Shown here one piece after another: positions 22,820 to 41,045 of a DNA stretch of 44,521 bases. The translations under genes and the position numbers were made by a program. The stretch is from Zygnema circumcarinatum. Lineage: Eukaryota; Streptophyta; Zygnematophyceae; Zygnematales; Zygnemataceae. The notes beneath the pieces are model-generated. The model ran no database searches and had not been told where the DNA came from. It saw only the letters and a list, made by a program, of their open reading frames with translations. The stretch lies in NCBI GenBank assembly GCA_037447605.1, contig CM074821.1, forward strand, positions 116,358-160,878. Reading direction: 5' to 3'. How positions within the stretch are numbered: the stretch's first letter is position 1; every line of letters starts with the position of its first letter.

Positions 22820-25800
22820 ATGGCGGAAGCTGCGGCAGGTGGTGTCGGGGAAGCTGTCGTTAGGGTTGGAGGAGAGCCTGCAGCAGCTTTAGCTGAAGGT
22901 GGCCAGGTTTCGCCCTCGCGGAGCTTGGCAGAACAGCCTTTGCAGCAGGCGAGGGAGCTCATGACCGCCATAACTTCTGCAGGCGAAGCTCCGGAGCCCG
23001 GCTTGCTGCATCGTTTAGCGGATGTGCTTGAAGAGGAAGAAAGAAGGTGGGATTTGTAACGAGAACTGGAGAATTGAGGGGATTATTACTCACTTTATTT
23101 GGAACCGTGTTCAAAACCTATGGCTGAGACACTTTTTTAAGGAATGGATGGTGGGGGAGAGAACGAATTGAAGTGGATCTTAGGTTTAGGAGATGTTTTC
23201 TGTACGTGCAGTATTTTGAGCACAGGCACTTTCTATTCACTTTTCGCTGTCATTTCGAAAGGGCATGAATGGAAGTGATGACATTTCTGGTGAAGAAACC
23301 TAGTGCAGTTTAAAATCTTAGTTATATATCCCTTTCTTTCTTTACAGCGAGGACAACTAGACATGTGGGAGCAGGCTTGTAAATATCTTTTGGTTTATAT
23401 ATCGTTCAAATATGATTTTTGTTCTGCATGTTTGAAGAGAGCAGCATGAGCTGCTTGACATTGTGTTGAATTTGAAGAAGGGATAATTGAACAATTGCAA
23501 GTAGTTCCCTTGACAGGTATCAGCGCCAAGTTGGCTTTTCTTATAGTAATACGCGCTCATCGTATCCCATTGGCCGCCTTGTGAATGCTTTGCGGGTATG
23601 TTTCCTACGCCATTTATCAAACGCCCGACTCAAAACGTGATAATAAATCTGCACTTGGCCTGCATGTTAAGATATCTGAAGCAGTGTGGAAGTTACATTC
23701 TACACATAGCGCAGCCTTACTTAGTGATGCTGCATCCAAGTTCTTGTCTAGTAGATGCCTTCTGTGCAGCGTATGAGGTTTACCTTCTTTCTTTGCCTTT
23801 TCTTAAATTTTGTTTGAGGACAAGGCGATGTTTGCTAACTGCAGGATAATGATGATTTTTACGAGCTTGTAAGTTCAAGACTTCTACTGGAGCCCGGCCA
23901 TTCTGTTGCTTGCCGGGCTGCGGCTGCGCGCTTACTTCTCGCTTGTGTCTCTTGTTGGCTGGTAAGGATTCGAATTGGCTTTACCTTCATTTCCGGAGAT
24001 GACGTATTGTATCTAGCTGAGGGTTCAGAGAGTGATCTTGAACCGTTTCCTCTTCCATGCATGTAAGAGTCCTCGGGAACTTCTGAATTTACAGCGCGGG
24101 GGCTTAATAACGTTCAATCTGCTCCATCCATGATACAGTTTCGAAACGATCTTGAAGAGGAGGTGTTTTCAAAGATCAAAGAATGGGTTGCGGAAGAAAC
24201 TGCTCCTCCAGTATCTGCAAACGAATCACCTCGGCCGTTACAGAGAGACCAGATGGAGCGGGAATTGCTAAGGACCTATGCAACAGGTCTGCTCGCAGTT
24301 GCTCTTCAAGGGTATGTAGTGCTGCTTCCCGCTCCTAGTTCATAATAAAAATATCCAGATTGAGGGAAGGTTGCAGTCATTCTTAGCTGCTATGGGGCAA
24401 ACAAGTAAGTTGTAGAGAGGAGGGACTTTCATCCGGATGCAGATGAAACTAAAAGTAGTAGTATGGATAAGTTTTGATATTATGAGTAGACTTACATAGT
24501 AAGGTATTGTTTCCAGGATAGATAGTGGATTCCCACTGGGAATGGATTGTCGTTTCCTGTTAGACTGTCAGGCTTTACAAGCGTCACGCCTGTAACCTTG
24601 TCCTGTGTAATAAGGTCTTGTCTTCATTTTCTCAAAATTATCTTGCTGGTTGATTGGCAGGGAAGATGTTGTTGACGATGTTGTGCGAGCTGGACTTGTG
24701 ACACAACTCATCCGCTTCCTTCGACTTCGCACACTAGGCCTGCCCTCAAACGAAGCACCAGCAACTGCAGGCAGCTCTGGGGGTTTGAGTGGTGCCGCTA
24801 TATGCAACTTTGAAGAACAATCGACTCCTCTAGACCTTCCTCGTAGAAGGCAGGGTCATCAGGAAACGTCAGGGACTACGTCAGCAGTGCTTACGCCAAT
24901 ATTGGCTTCCGACAGGGTTATGGATGACATGCGTGTGCATGATGGAGTAGACATTGTTGCAGACGGCCCAGTCGTGGGGCAAACTGTCAGGAATAAAGTT
25001 AAAGTGGACGGCGCCACTTCAGCGGGAGGTGAGTTTGACAGAGAGGGAGCTGACGATGCTCGAATGGATGCTAGTGATGAAGAAATAAGGGGGACTGTAG
25101 GATCTGGGAGATGGCGAACTGGTAGGCCAAGAGAGGGGCCGGGAAGCCCTATAGCGGGTTTATCTGAGAGAAGAGCTAGGCGACGACCCCAAGAGAGACG
25201 TTCAGGAGGCGTGAGGGATTGGCGAAATGGAGTAAGCAGCCCCCCCGGGATAGTTGAATGTGCAGCAGTTGACTCTGCCAGCAAGGCTGAGTGTATCTCT
25301 CAGGACGTAGAGGGAACGGCAGCAAAGACTATTGGCATGGAGAATGGCAGTGAGCTAGCTATAGAGATGGTTGGGGCTGTAGACATATCAGCACTTGTTA
25401 AAACAGCCATGAGAGCCGCACAGGCAGAAGCTCGCTTTGCGAAAGCACCATCGGAGGTGGTGGATGCTGCTGCAGAAGCAGCAGCAGACACGGTTCGAGT
25501 TGCTGCATCCGAGGTACAGGAGCCTGCCTCTCACTGCACTTGCAGAAATGCTGTTTGATAATGGTCGGTGCACGTGCACAATGCATCCTTCATCAAGGGC
25601 TGTTGCCACACCATGCTTATCTAAGTCATCTCGCGGAATGTTGTCGACATGCTTTGCTGTGGCGATGTGGACTAGAATTGTTAATAGATCTGGATTATGA
25701 GTGGAAACGATTCGGGTACGGATTGGCAAAGTATTGAACAAGTCATCGCGACTTGTTGGCAAGCCCCTGCTGCCATTTCTTGTGCATCAAACTTTAGCAA

Positions 25801-28800
25801 TATCACTCCTTTATGGCATATTTCATAAGTCTGTGTGTTTTGATAACTGCATGTTTATCCTGACAGCTATCTGACAAGAGGTCGTTGAGTCATTATGGCA
25901 GGCCCATGCCGCTGGGAAGACGACTGAGGAGATTTTATCAGCAGCTCTGGCGGCTGCAGAAGCTGTTGCAAATGCGGCAGAGGTGGTAATTGCAAATAAA
26001 TCCAAGATGTAAGCTTTGTAACAGTCGACCCCTTTTGGAGGTGGCGTGCAATGGAAGGATATTGTCGACAATGCACTGTGAATTGCTCAGCTCTGCTCCT
26101 GAAAGATTTCTTTGCATGCTTGGGTCATGAAGTGGGTCTGGGCTCCTCCTGCAGTGTAAGTGTCAGTCGATTCAATCTAATGACCATGAATCTGCACTGA
26201 CTCACTTTATATAATTTTGCAGGGAGGGTGAAGATTTGAAGGATGCAGGACACGAGCAGGGAAAAGGGCCGGATAAACTAGCAGACCATGAAATTGGGAA
26301 TGTCCTTTGGGGAATGGAACGGGATTCAATCTTGGCACTGCGGGAGCTGTATTGTGTCCAGTGCTTGGCCCAATTGGGGGAGTATTTGGAGGTCCTTGGA
26401 CCTGTACTGCAAGAAAGAGGGGTGGACGTTTGCTTAGCTCTACTGAAGAGAGAAGATATTGTGCTACTTGCCGAAGTTCTCAAGTTGGTCTGCGCACTTG
26501 CAGCACATCGGAAATTCGCTGCGTTGTTTGTTGATCGTGGCGGTGTTCAGCTTTTGTTGGAAGTGCCACGTGTGCCGCATTCATGGACAGGGCTGTCAGT
26601 CTGCTTGTTTGCGCTGGCATCACTGCAGGTAGGCTTCTATGGATGGAATTCTATCTCGTTGAGAGTGCTGACAAGCTGAAAAGATTATTGGGAGGTTGTA
26701 ATGCTGTTAAGTTGAGGTTTCGTTCGTTGTCAAGTGTGTATGGCTCATTTGAGTGTTGCAAACATAATTTAATCCTTTGGATCGAGAGTGGTTTGTGAAA
26801 TAGATACACTCCAGAGTTACTATCCCCCCCCCGTACTGCAAGAAACTCAACGTAATGCAGACTTGAAGCGTGGTTGCTTTTGCAGGGGGTGATGGACCGT
26901 GTCTGTGCCCTCCCACCTCCTACATTAAGGGAAGTTGTAGCCCTCGCACTACAGCTTCTTGGCACCCCTCACGATACAGCCCGCAAGCATGCTGCCCTCT
27001 TTTTTGGGGCTGCCTTTGTGTTTCCTCGTGCTCTGGAAGAGTTCGACGAGCAGTCGGGGCTTGAGAAGTTAATGGACGTTCTCAGGGCAGCTGCGAGACT
27101 AAGGACGGGAGGAGGGTCCGGCTCTGTTTCAGCAAATGCCGTCCCTTCTAGCTTGGCACGAATGCAGCCCTTGGGTACATACAACGAGAGAACAGCGGGA
27201 GAGGTTTTGACCTCGGCAGGGAGACAAGTGGCCCATCATGCCTGTGTTGCGTTGCGGCAGTATCTGCGAACACATCTTGCACTCCTTTTGGATACACTGC
27301 GACCTGCAAAAGGTGCTGCACACAGAGGGGACCGCAGAGGGTCTGCTTCAACAGGGACACGGCCGGTGGATAACAGCGCAGAGGCAGTGGAGAATGCAAT
27401 TGCTCAGATGCAAAAAGATCGTCGATTAGGACAGGCTTTTGTGCGGGCGCGATGGCCTGCGTTGGAGCATTTTCACGAAGCAGGCGGTATTCCTCTGCTC
27501 TTGGAGCTCACACAGGTATGCCCATGTGACGTTTGGACTTTCTCATTTACCCATTGTTGCCGTGAGGGAAAAAAGTGGAGAGGAATTTTGATTCAGTTCT
27601 GACTTCAAGTGCCAGAAAGCTCTCTGGATGCAAATGCATTGCACTTGACATTGTTTGCTTTCTGCTTCCGTTATGCTTACATTGTGTATGCTGTAACCAG
27701 GTGTCACCGGGCGACCGTGCTTATGGTGAGCTTTCGGGCTATGCTCTGGGCGTTTTGCAAGTGGCCACTTTGATGCCCTTTACGCACCGGGCAGTGGTGA
27801 CGTCACAGCTTTCAAACGAGCGATCAGGAATGGCAGCAATCTTAGATGCCGCCAGCGATTCGCCCTTTGCAGATCCGGAGGTATTTGCACTCTTTCTCGT
27901 CACTTTCTTGTTTGCTCTCTTTTAACTCTATGCTTATCTTTCCTCACGCTGCAACTCTTTCTTTTCTTGGAACGGGCACCTCGGAGAAATTGTGTTACAG
28001 TTGGTCCTGCATACCCTTTTGCATCATGAGGTAGGTGCATGTTACTATAAGTTGCTATTGAGAGAGTAAGTGTTGGAAGTGGCATTCCTCTCAGGAAAAG
28101 GAGCAGCCAAGCGCAGGATTGGTCCAGTTAATTAGCACAGGTAGACAATGTCACCACGCTTTATTTTAACCCTGTGCAGCCTCCCAGTGAGACATAAAGC
28201 TGGATACTTTTCGTTTTCTGGTGTGAATTGACATAAGTCATGTACTCCTGGGTTCGGAACAGGTGATGCAGACTGCACTTCTTGTGCTCTCCAACCTCGT
28301 ATGCCCTCCTCCATCTCTCTGCTCCCGTGTTCCGGTCGCAAGCGGAGGTCCTACTGCTACTGGAAACACGATTCAAAGTCAAATCTTTGGTCCAACAAAT
28401 GACACTGCGGAGAAAGGCGGGAAAGAGGCTGGTCGACTGGACTTAGGGAGTGCAATTCCGGGGCAAAATGCAGACAGATTTCCTGGAGGCGAACGGCGCA
28501 TTTCTTTAGGACCAGGAGCGGGGGGACCTGCTGTAGCTGCATACATGGAACAGGGTTACCGTTTAGCCAGGGATGCTATTCGAGCTAGCAACGGCATCAA
28601 AATCCTTATTCAGCTGTTGGGGGCACGGACCCTCCTTCCTCCTGCTTCCAGCGACTGCATACGGGCACTCGCATGCAGGGTGCTGCTAGGACTGGCACGT
28701 GATCCTGCTATTTCTCACATACTTACTAAGTTGCAGGTAAATACATGCACCACCATGACTCTCCTGACCTCAAATGATGTGCCAGGACCTTTTCGACAAC

Positions 28801-31800
28801 TGCTGAGGTCCGATCAATGATTCAAACGCTTCAGCAGCTTTAGAACGGATGTCTTTCTCAGAGTTTTGCAGCCATGTCAAGAAAGTTCAACGGAGAAATA
28901 GTTATGGAAACTCGTCTGTCTGATTTACGCATAGTTGGCATAGACTCAGGATGCCCCTACGTTCCCTTATGCTTAGACTTAGATGCTTCTATTTTGTTTT
29001 GTGATGCAGGTTGGCCGCACACTTTCTGAGCTGCTCCGCGATGCCAACAGGGATGCAGCGCAGGGAGGCAGTGGGGTTGCGGGAGGGCCTGAGAAGTGGC
29101 CGGCAGAGTTTCACAGAGCGGCTTTGGAGCTCATCACGGTAAGTGGAATTTCGTGAAGACACTTTACCCAAGGGAGTCTGAAGTAGCTTCTTGTTGATGT
29201 CACAAAATTTACGGTAAAGTTAACTGCATTGTGCTGTTCATCATGCAGATGACTACCAACGCTGGCCGTGCTAGCACTGCTGCTGCAAGCGAAGCTGCCG
29301 CACCGACTCTCCGTCGGATTGAGCGAGCTGCCATTGCGGCAGCGACACCCATCTCCTTTCCTCCCAAGTACGATCTTGTTCCGTTGTCGAAGTGTCGAGA
29401 ACTAGTTTCAAGACCCACTCGTCGTCACGCATTCACATGTTGTTGCCTATTTTCCATACTAAATCGCCTCTGCGCATATGCATGCGTATTCTTGGTTGTT
29501 CTGATGATTTCCATGTCTTTCTCTTGCCTTATGCAGAGAACTGCTCCAACTCATCCACGCACACCTGCTAGCATCAGGGCTCCCTGCTGCGGCTTCCATG
29601 CTGCTGCAGGAGGCCCGGCTTACTCCTTTGCCATCTTTGGGGGCATCCGCACCAACTGTATCCCTCAATCCACCTGCCGGTGTTGGGCTTGCTCTCAACA
29701 GCACCCTTCTCCTCTCTCCGCCTCCTTCTCGAAACCCAGAAGCAACAACAGGTTCCTTAGAATGGCCTCGAGGACGCTGTCCTCGTGGTTTCCTTTCAGT
29801 AGAGAGTCGAGGAGGAATGCCGTCTCTGAGTACCCCAGCACAGACCCCAAGCACTGTGGCTGCCCGTTGGAAACGAGCAACTGGGCAATCGCAGTCGAAA
29901 AAAGGGACAGGGACGAACTTGGCTTCTCCCTCTGCTGGCAGTGGCGATAAGGGAGTGAAAGATAGTCAAGAAGGAACGGTGGGAGGAGATGCTTGGGCAG
30001 GAATCGGCGCCGTAATTCCTTTGAAAAGGAAGGCGGTAGACCTTACTTCAACGCCATTAGTGAAGAAGGTATGCATTGGGGGAGTCTCTACGGAGGCCCC
30101 AATAGCGAATGCCACCAGTCCTGCTGTGAAGGTCTTTGAAGGAATCGCTACTTGTCCCGTTACACCAGCAAGGTGTTTTCCAACATCTGGGGCAGTTGGG
30201 TCTTCCACAATTTCTGAAGATGCCACAGCTCGATCCTCAAATAACGCTCAGCTTACACCCATTCGGGCCTCAGTGGAGGCTCATCCATTCTACAGTCAAT
30301 ACCTTAGCACGCCCTCCCTCAACCTCTCCTATCCAGCAACTCCAACAGGCTCGGCATTTGCTGAGCCGAGACCTGCTGGAGTTCCGAGTGGAGAGCCACC
30401 TTCTTTAGACGCCATTGTGACAGCTTGGCTGAAGCAGCAGCATAAGCAATGCCCGGCACCCATTACCACTCTCCCTCCCCTCTCTCTCCTGCATCCGCAT
30501 GTGTGTCCTGAACCACGACACAGCCTCGATGCTCCTTTAAACATCACTCGGAGGCTGGCGGGAAGACAGCGATACCCCCCTACAGGAGGAGCACACGGGC
30601 AGAAACATGACCGCCATTTTGTGTACAGTCGCTTCCGACCATGGCGGACTTGTCGAGATGATGCAGCCATGCTGATATCCGCTGCCTTTTTGGGGCATGC
30701 AGGGAAGTTAGTGACTGGTAGTAGTGTTGGTGATATTCGCGTATTTGATACGGTTACTGGATTGGCTGGAGAAGTGCATTCCTGTCACGAGTCCCCTGTC
30801 GTGTTTTTGCAGGTCGCGAGTCAGGAAAGTAGCAGAGGGGCCCCTCTTTTGCTCTCAAGCACCCGCAGTGAGTTAAAGCTTTGGGACGGCTCTGATATTG
30901 GAGTTGGGTCGCTGCATACCTTCACCAATTGTAGGGCAGGGAGGTTCAGTCATAGTGCTTCCATTATAGCAGCCATTGGAACAGAGAGGGCCGGGAAGAA
31001 GGAGGTTATGCTCTACGACGTGGGCTCAGGGAAGTTGCAAGAGACTTTAGAAGATGCTTCAGGTGGAGGATCAAGAAATCAATGGCAAGCAGGAGTGCAC
31101 TTCAGCCCGTTGGATGAGCTGCTGCTGTGGAACGGCACTTTGTGGGACCCACGCATTCCAAGACCGATTCACCGCTTTGATCAGTTCACAGACTATGGCG
31201 GCGGGGGCTTCCATCCTGCAGGGAATGAGGTGCGTTGAATCTGCCATTCATGTTTTTGTTTTCCACCGGTGAATGGTTTATGGAACACTATCAGAAGTCT
31301 GGCAAAAAAAACTTGCTGTGTAGAGTTTTGTCTTTTGTTGGTTCTCTCATCTCAGAACTCTTCCCAGTCTTTGCAAATAATAAACTGCTACGGTGTGAGG
31401 ACTTATTAGAAAGTCGATTCCCTGTTCAATCCATCGATTTCCATTAAGCAAGCATGAAAATTCAACCTTGCGCCATTTCCTGCAGGTTATCTTGAATTCA
31501 GAGGTGTGGGATCTTCGAGCTCGACGGCTCTTAAGAAGTGTTCCATCCCTCGACCAAACAGCGATCTCATTCAACACCACAGGAGATGTCATATATGCGT
31601 CACTTCGTCGCAGCAGTGATGAAATCATGGCTGCTTTGCATGGGAGGAGAAGGCGGCACCCACTATATATGGCATTCCGAACACTGGATGCCGTGGAATA
31701 CACCGACATTGCTACTGTTCCAGTGGATCGATGTGTCTTGGACCTCGCTTTAGAGCCCTCCGACTCCTACCTTGCTGTGGTAGCCATGGATGAGCAAGAA

Positions 31801-32184
31801 GAGATGGAGTCGGCGGCCCGGTTGTATGAGGTGGGGCGGAGGCGGCCCCTGGATGATGACTCAGACATAGACTTGGATGATACTGACGGAGAAGAGGATG
31901 GAGAGGAGGAGGATGATGGGATGGGAGTGGCAGGGCCCGCCATAGAGGTGGAGCTGGGAGAAGACGGTCCGGGAGAGAATGGAGAGGATGAGGGAGGTGG
32001 GAGAGACGCTATCATGGGGAGCAGTAGTGATGGAGAGAGTGACGACGACATAGACGAGAGTCTTTTAGGTCTGCTGTCGGAAGATGAGGACGGGGACGAA
32101 GACTTCTCCAGCGAGCACGGATCGTCGGACTCCGATTATCCGTCCGATGGGGAGTTCGACGACATGCTTCAGAGCATGCTCTAG
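22820..32184 (+). CDS. DCAF1: DCAF1 (DDB1-CUL4-associated factor 1), 1968 residues, 14 exons
   Basis: Exons: 22820-23046, 23517-23595, 23845-23961, 24139-24311, 24661-25513, 25881-26008, 26223-26628, 26886-27515, 27701-27880, 28263-28736, 29010-29138, 29249-29367, 29537-31229, 31486-32184 (5907 nt, in phase). DCAF1 is the substrate receptor of nuclear CUL4-DDB1 ubiquitin ligases. Visible parts are an N-terminal ENDDF-like block (DNDDFYELVSS), MERELLRTYATGLLAV, the armadillo-like region (LVCALAAHRKFAALFVDRGG, GERRISLGPGAG, ACRVLLGLARD), a LisH motif (ELLQLIHAHLLASGLPAAA, about 1172-1200), WD repeats from about 1533, two WDxR DDB1-docking motifs (LWDPRIP about 1707, VWDLR about 1743) and an acidic tail (about 1856-1968). 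Length is close to the plant family (near 1900). A lineage-specific low-conservation stretch lies in exon 5. A 30-base extra exon at 28001-28030 is possible. Confidence 0.97.
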
Positions 32185-33385
32185 ACAGAGGCTTTTTAGT
32201 CGCTCTTTTAGTGTTTTTTTTTTTTGTTTGGAGGGTGGGGGCTTCTTGATGCGGCATGGGAAGAAGCGACAACCTCCTAAATAAGTGCTGGCCACAGTCA
32301 CACGGGGCGCCCTTTGCCTTGTATCGGGAAGGGCCTGGCACGGCCTGGCGTTGTATGCAGCAGATTTGTATTGTTCTTATGGGGGGTGCCCATGGTTTTG
32401 GCCCCGTTCTTTTTGTTGTGGGGTCTTGAGGGGTTGGGGGGGGCATAGCTCGCCCTGAACCCCCTCCCCACTTCCATTACCTCGATAGAAAAAATTAATG
32501 AATTTAGTATCTGAGTACGGAGTTCTCTCTACTTGGGACCATTTGGAAGCATTTGTCCACGCCTACATCACCACAACATGGTGTTGTCACTGTGAAGCAG
32601 GAATGTCCCCTGGACATTACTCCATTCTGTTCTAAAACCATTTCTAGACTCCCGAAGACCCTTTTTTTTTGTGGAAAGGACGGTTGTTTAGCATTGATTG
32701 CATTGTACGGCTCAGTCTTTCTCCCCTTGAACCCCATCAGGTGCAGCCCCGTGGGGTTGCTCCCCTAATGGAAAGTAATGCCCTACACGGTGATGCCTTC
32801 ATGAAATGGCTTACTGCATATAAAACTTTGCGGAAAATGAGCCAGTACGGTGGTGCAGTGGTGACTCTACCAGAATACCGTTAGTCTACAGCGGTGATGA
32901 CTTTAAAAAGCAGCCTCCTTCTGTACTGACTTTATAGGATGCTAGTTTTGACTTTAACCACCGCTGAACCGCTTAACTGCTCAAGCCATTCCGTGCTGCC
33001 GTACGACTCTGCCGTACAGTTCCCAATCCACCGACAAACGACCGTATGGATTAGTGCACACGTCGTGTGGCGTACGCAATTATGCACAGTACTCCGTTTG
33101 ATTGATAATGTATTGTTTGAGCACAAGAAGGAGTACTGTAAAACAGCGCGCCCGAAAAAGAAACACGGCGTACGGCACGATGTACGGCAGCCGCCATGGC
33201 CGCCGAAAGGCTTCGGCGGCAAGGGAGAGAGGGAAACTAGAGAGGAGAGGGAGCGCGAGAAAGAAAGAGAGAGAGACACAGAGAGAGAGGGAGAGAGAGA
33301 GAGAAAGAGAGGGGGGGAGAGACAAAAGAGAGAGAGGGAGGGAGAGGGGGGAAGTGAGACAGACAAGAGCCCATATTTTGCAGTA
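32185..33385. other. Intergenic region: DCAF1 3' end and ArgJ promoter
   Basis: No gene is seen. The first ~300 bases should be the DCAF1 3' untranslated region. Between 33001 and 33185 there are seven GTAC tetramers (33001, 33014, 33072, 33089, 33133, 33170, 33182). An ATG in a GCCGCCATGGCC context at 33195 opens only a 14-codon frame, a possible upstream reading frame. A purine-rich GA stretch (33224-33362) leads to the proposed ArgJ start. Confidence 0.5.
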
Positions 33386-39518
<6,133 letters not shown>

Positions 39519-39624
39519 GCAGCGAATGATGCAAAATTCTTGTTCATAAGGAGTGATGGCATGGCTGTGGCCGCATTGCTTATGTCCGTGGGTCCATTTT
39601 TGGCCTTTGATTACGGCAGGGAGG

Positions 39625-39793
39625 ATGGGCATTGGTCTCGCGATGATGGCGATGCCATCAAATGTACAATGGAGAAAGACAAGGGGTAGGACCAATGTGA
39701 GCCGGTCACAAACGACCAGTGTATGACGACAGTCCATGAGCCTTCGATTTGTTGAACATGAACAACTTCCAGACTCGTGAATGAAACCCGCCA
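39625..39793 (-). repeat. Dispersed repeat, copy B (matches copy A near 15.2 kb)
   Basis: The minus strand carries the same ordered blocks as 15143-15280, including GCTCACATTG and GCGAGACCAATGCC, with an extra ~40 bases after the AAGTTGTTC block. Divergence is substantial, so these are old copies. Confidence 0.5.
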
Positions 39794-40260
39794 TCCATAC
39801 ACACATCTTGTATACACGTGGCGGTTCCCCAATGGAAGATGCTCTTATAGTCAATGTCGGTGCCGTACGCCAACAGCGTCCCTTCAACCGCTCACCAATG
39901 GCTAGCGTTGGCTGTGGCGGGCAGTACAAAATTGTTTTCGTTTGTCATGTGCCGCTCTCCATTCGCGGTTGAATAATTTTCAACTGCCCACGATCCAACC
40001 GAGAAAAACGTTCTGTCCTCCGTAAATCTGACATAGAAATGACCAATGAATCTACCCTTAAACCCGGAACTGGGCATGTAAAGGCCAGAGCTAACGCAAG
40101 CGTGAAGACCGTACGGTTGGCTTGTGGAGGAGCAGAGTGCGACGATGCCAACAGTACGATACGATATGATACGATGCGATGCGATATGTCGGCTAGCCGC
40201 CAACTGATGCCGACTTGGCAACTTGGCCAATTGCAGCTTTCTTGGACGAATGCAGTCCAT
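39706..40260 (-). pseudogene. Coding-like remnant with one in-frame stop, unrecognised
   Basis: On the minus strand one frame stays open from an ATG at 40260 to a TGA at 39706-39708, broken only by a TGA at 39892-39894. It has balanced amino-acid use, unlike the shadow frames around it, for example FKGRFIGHFYVRFTED and TFFSVGSWAVENYS before the internal stop, then LLAYGTDIDYKSIFHWGTAT after it. No family is recognised. The overlap with a dispersed repeat suggests an old transposon gene or a decayed host gene. It could also be chance or an unspliced gene with a missed intron. Confidence 0.28.
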
Positions 40261-40778
40261 TAAAAGACAAAAGAGACGGCCCCTTCCGAAATCCCATTTT
40301 TGACTGCTCAATCGCTTCCGTCCGATATGTCGGTAGACAAAATCTCGATCGTGAAACTTCAGCCGGCCGTACACGAATGTCGTTTCATTGGGAAGGGTGA
40401 TAAGGGGGAGGCTCTCACACTTTAGGGCAGTTGAGGAAAGACGACAAAAAACAAATCCCGAAAAGGATCGGATTGTCAGATATGATTTGGATTTTCACAA
40501 TCTTGACTTGCAGATTCCAAAAATCTGTTCGTACGAATCCTCCAGGAATTTTCCGGCCCGGCCAACCGGGCAACGTCGAAGTCGGGCCGGATACCTCCAA
40601 AACTATAAATTGTTTTTTCTGTCGGCCGTCCTTGTCGCCACCCTCGTTTTTCGAACCTGCCCGCCGCAGATGCCAACCAATGGGAAGCCTCCACGGGCGC
40701 AAAAAAACATTTTTTTCCGGCAGAGAAGCGGCCATCTGCCCGGAAAATTATTTCGGGCAGGAAAGTTTGGCGCGCTAG

Positions 40779-40785
40779 TATAAAA
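40779..40785 (+). promoter_or_regulatory. TATA box of the 3' membrane-protein gene
   Basis: TATAAAA in an AGTATAAAATGG context lies 261 bases before the ATG at 41046, so the expected transcript start is near 40810. The leader between is largely C/T. It is the best-placed TATA box in the window. Confidence 0.55.
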
Positions 40786-41045
40786 TGGAGGGTGGGCACC
40801 GGATTTGACGGTTTGATAGGCCCGATAGTGCTCGCGGTCTCTCGCTCTCCCTATCCCTCTCGCTCCCTCTCCCTCCTGTCCTTCGGCCCTCCCCATCTCC
40901 TTCCCCCCCTTCTCTCCCCTCCTCACTCACCGCTCCCTTTTCTTTCTAACGCTCTCTACCTTTCTCTCTCGCCCCTTCCCTTGTCCATCTCCTCCCTCCC
41001 CCTCGCTCTCCTCGCCACTCCTTCCTGCAGAGCATGTGACGCAAC

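Larger units (their letters stand above)
39519..41045. other. Intergenic region: remnant coding element and promoter of the 3' membrane-protein gene
   Basis: Left part: repeat copy B and a minus-strand coding-like remnant. At 40153-40186 is a short pentamer-like ACGAT/GCGAT tandem repeat. Right part (40430-41045): a promoter-like stretch with a TATA box, followed by a pyrimidine-rich leader. Confidence 0.5.

Noticed and set aside
32889-32966. Imperfect inverted repeat with CAGCGGTG ends
   Set aside because: Only eight terminal bases match exactly and no target duplication is visible; too weak to call an element.
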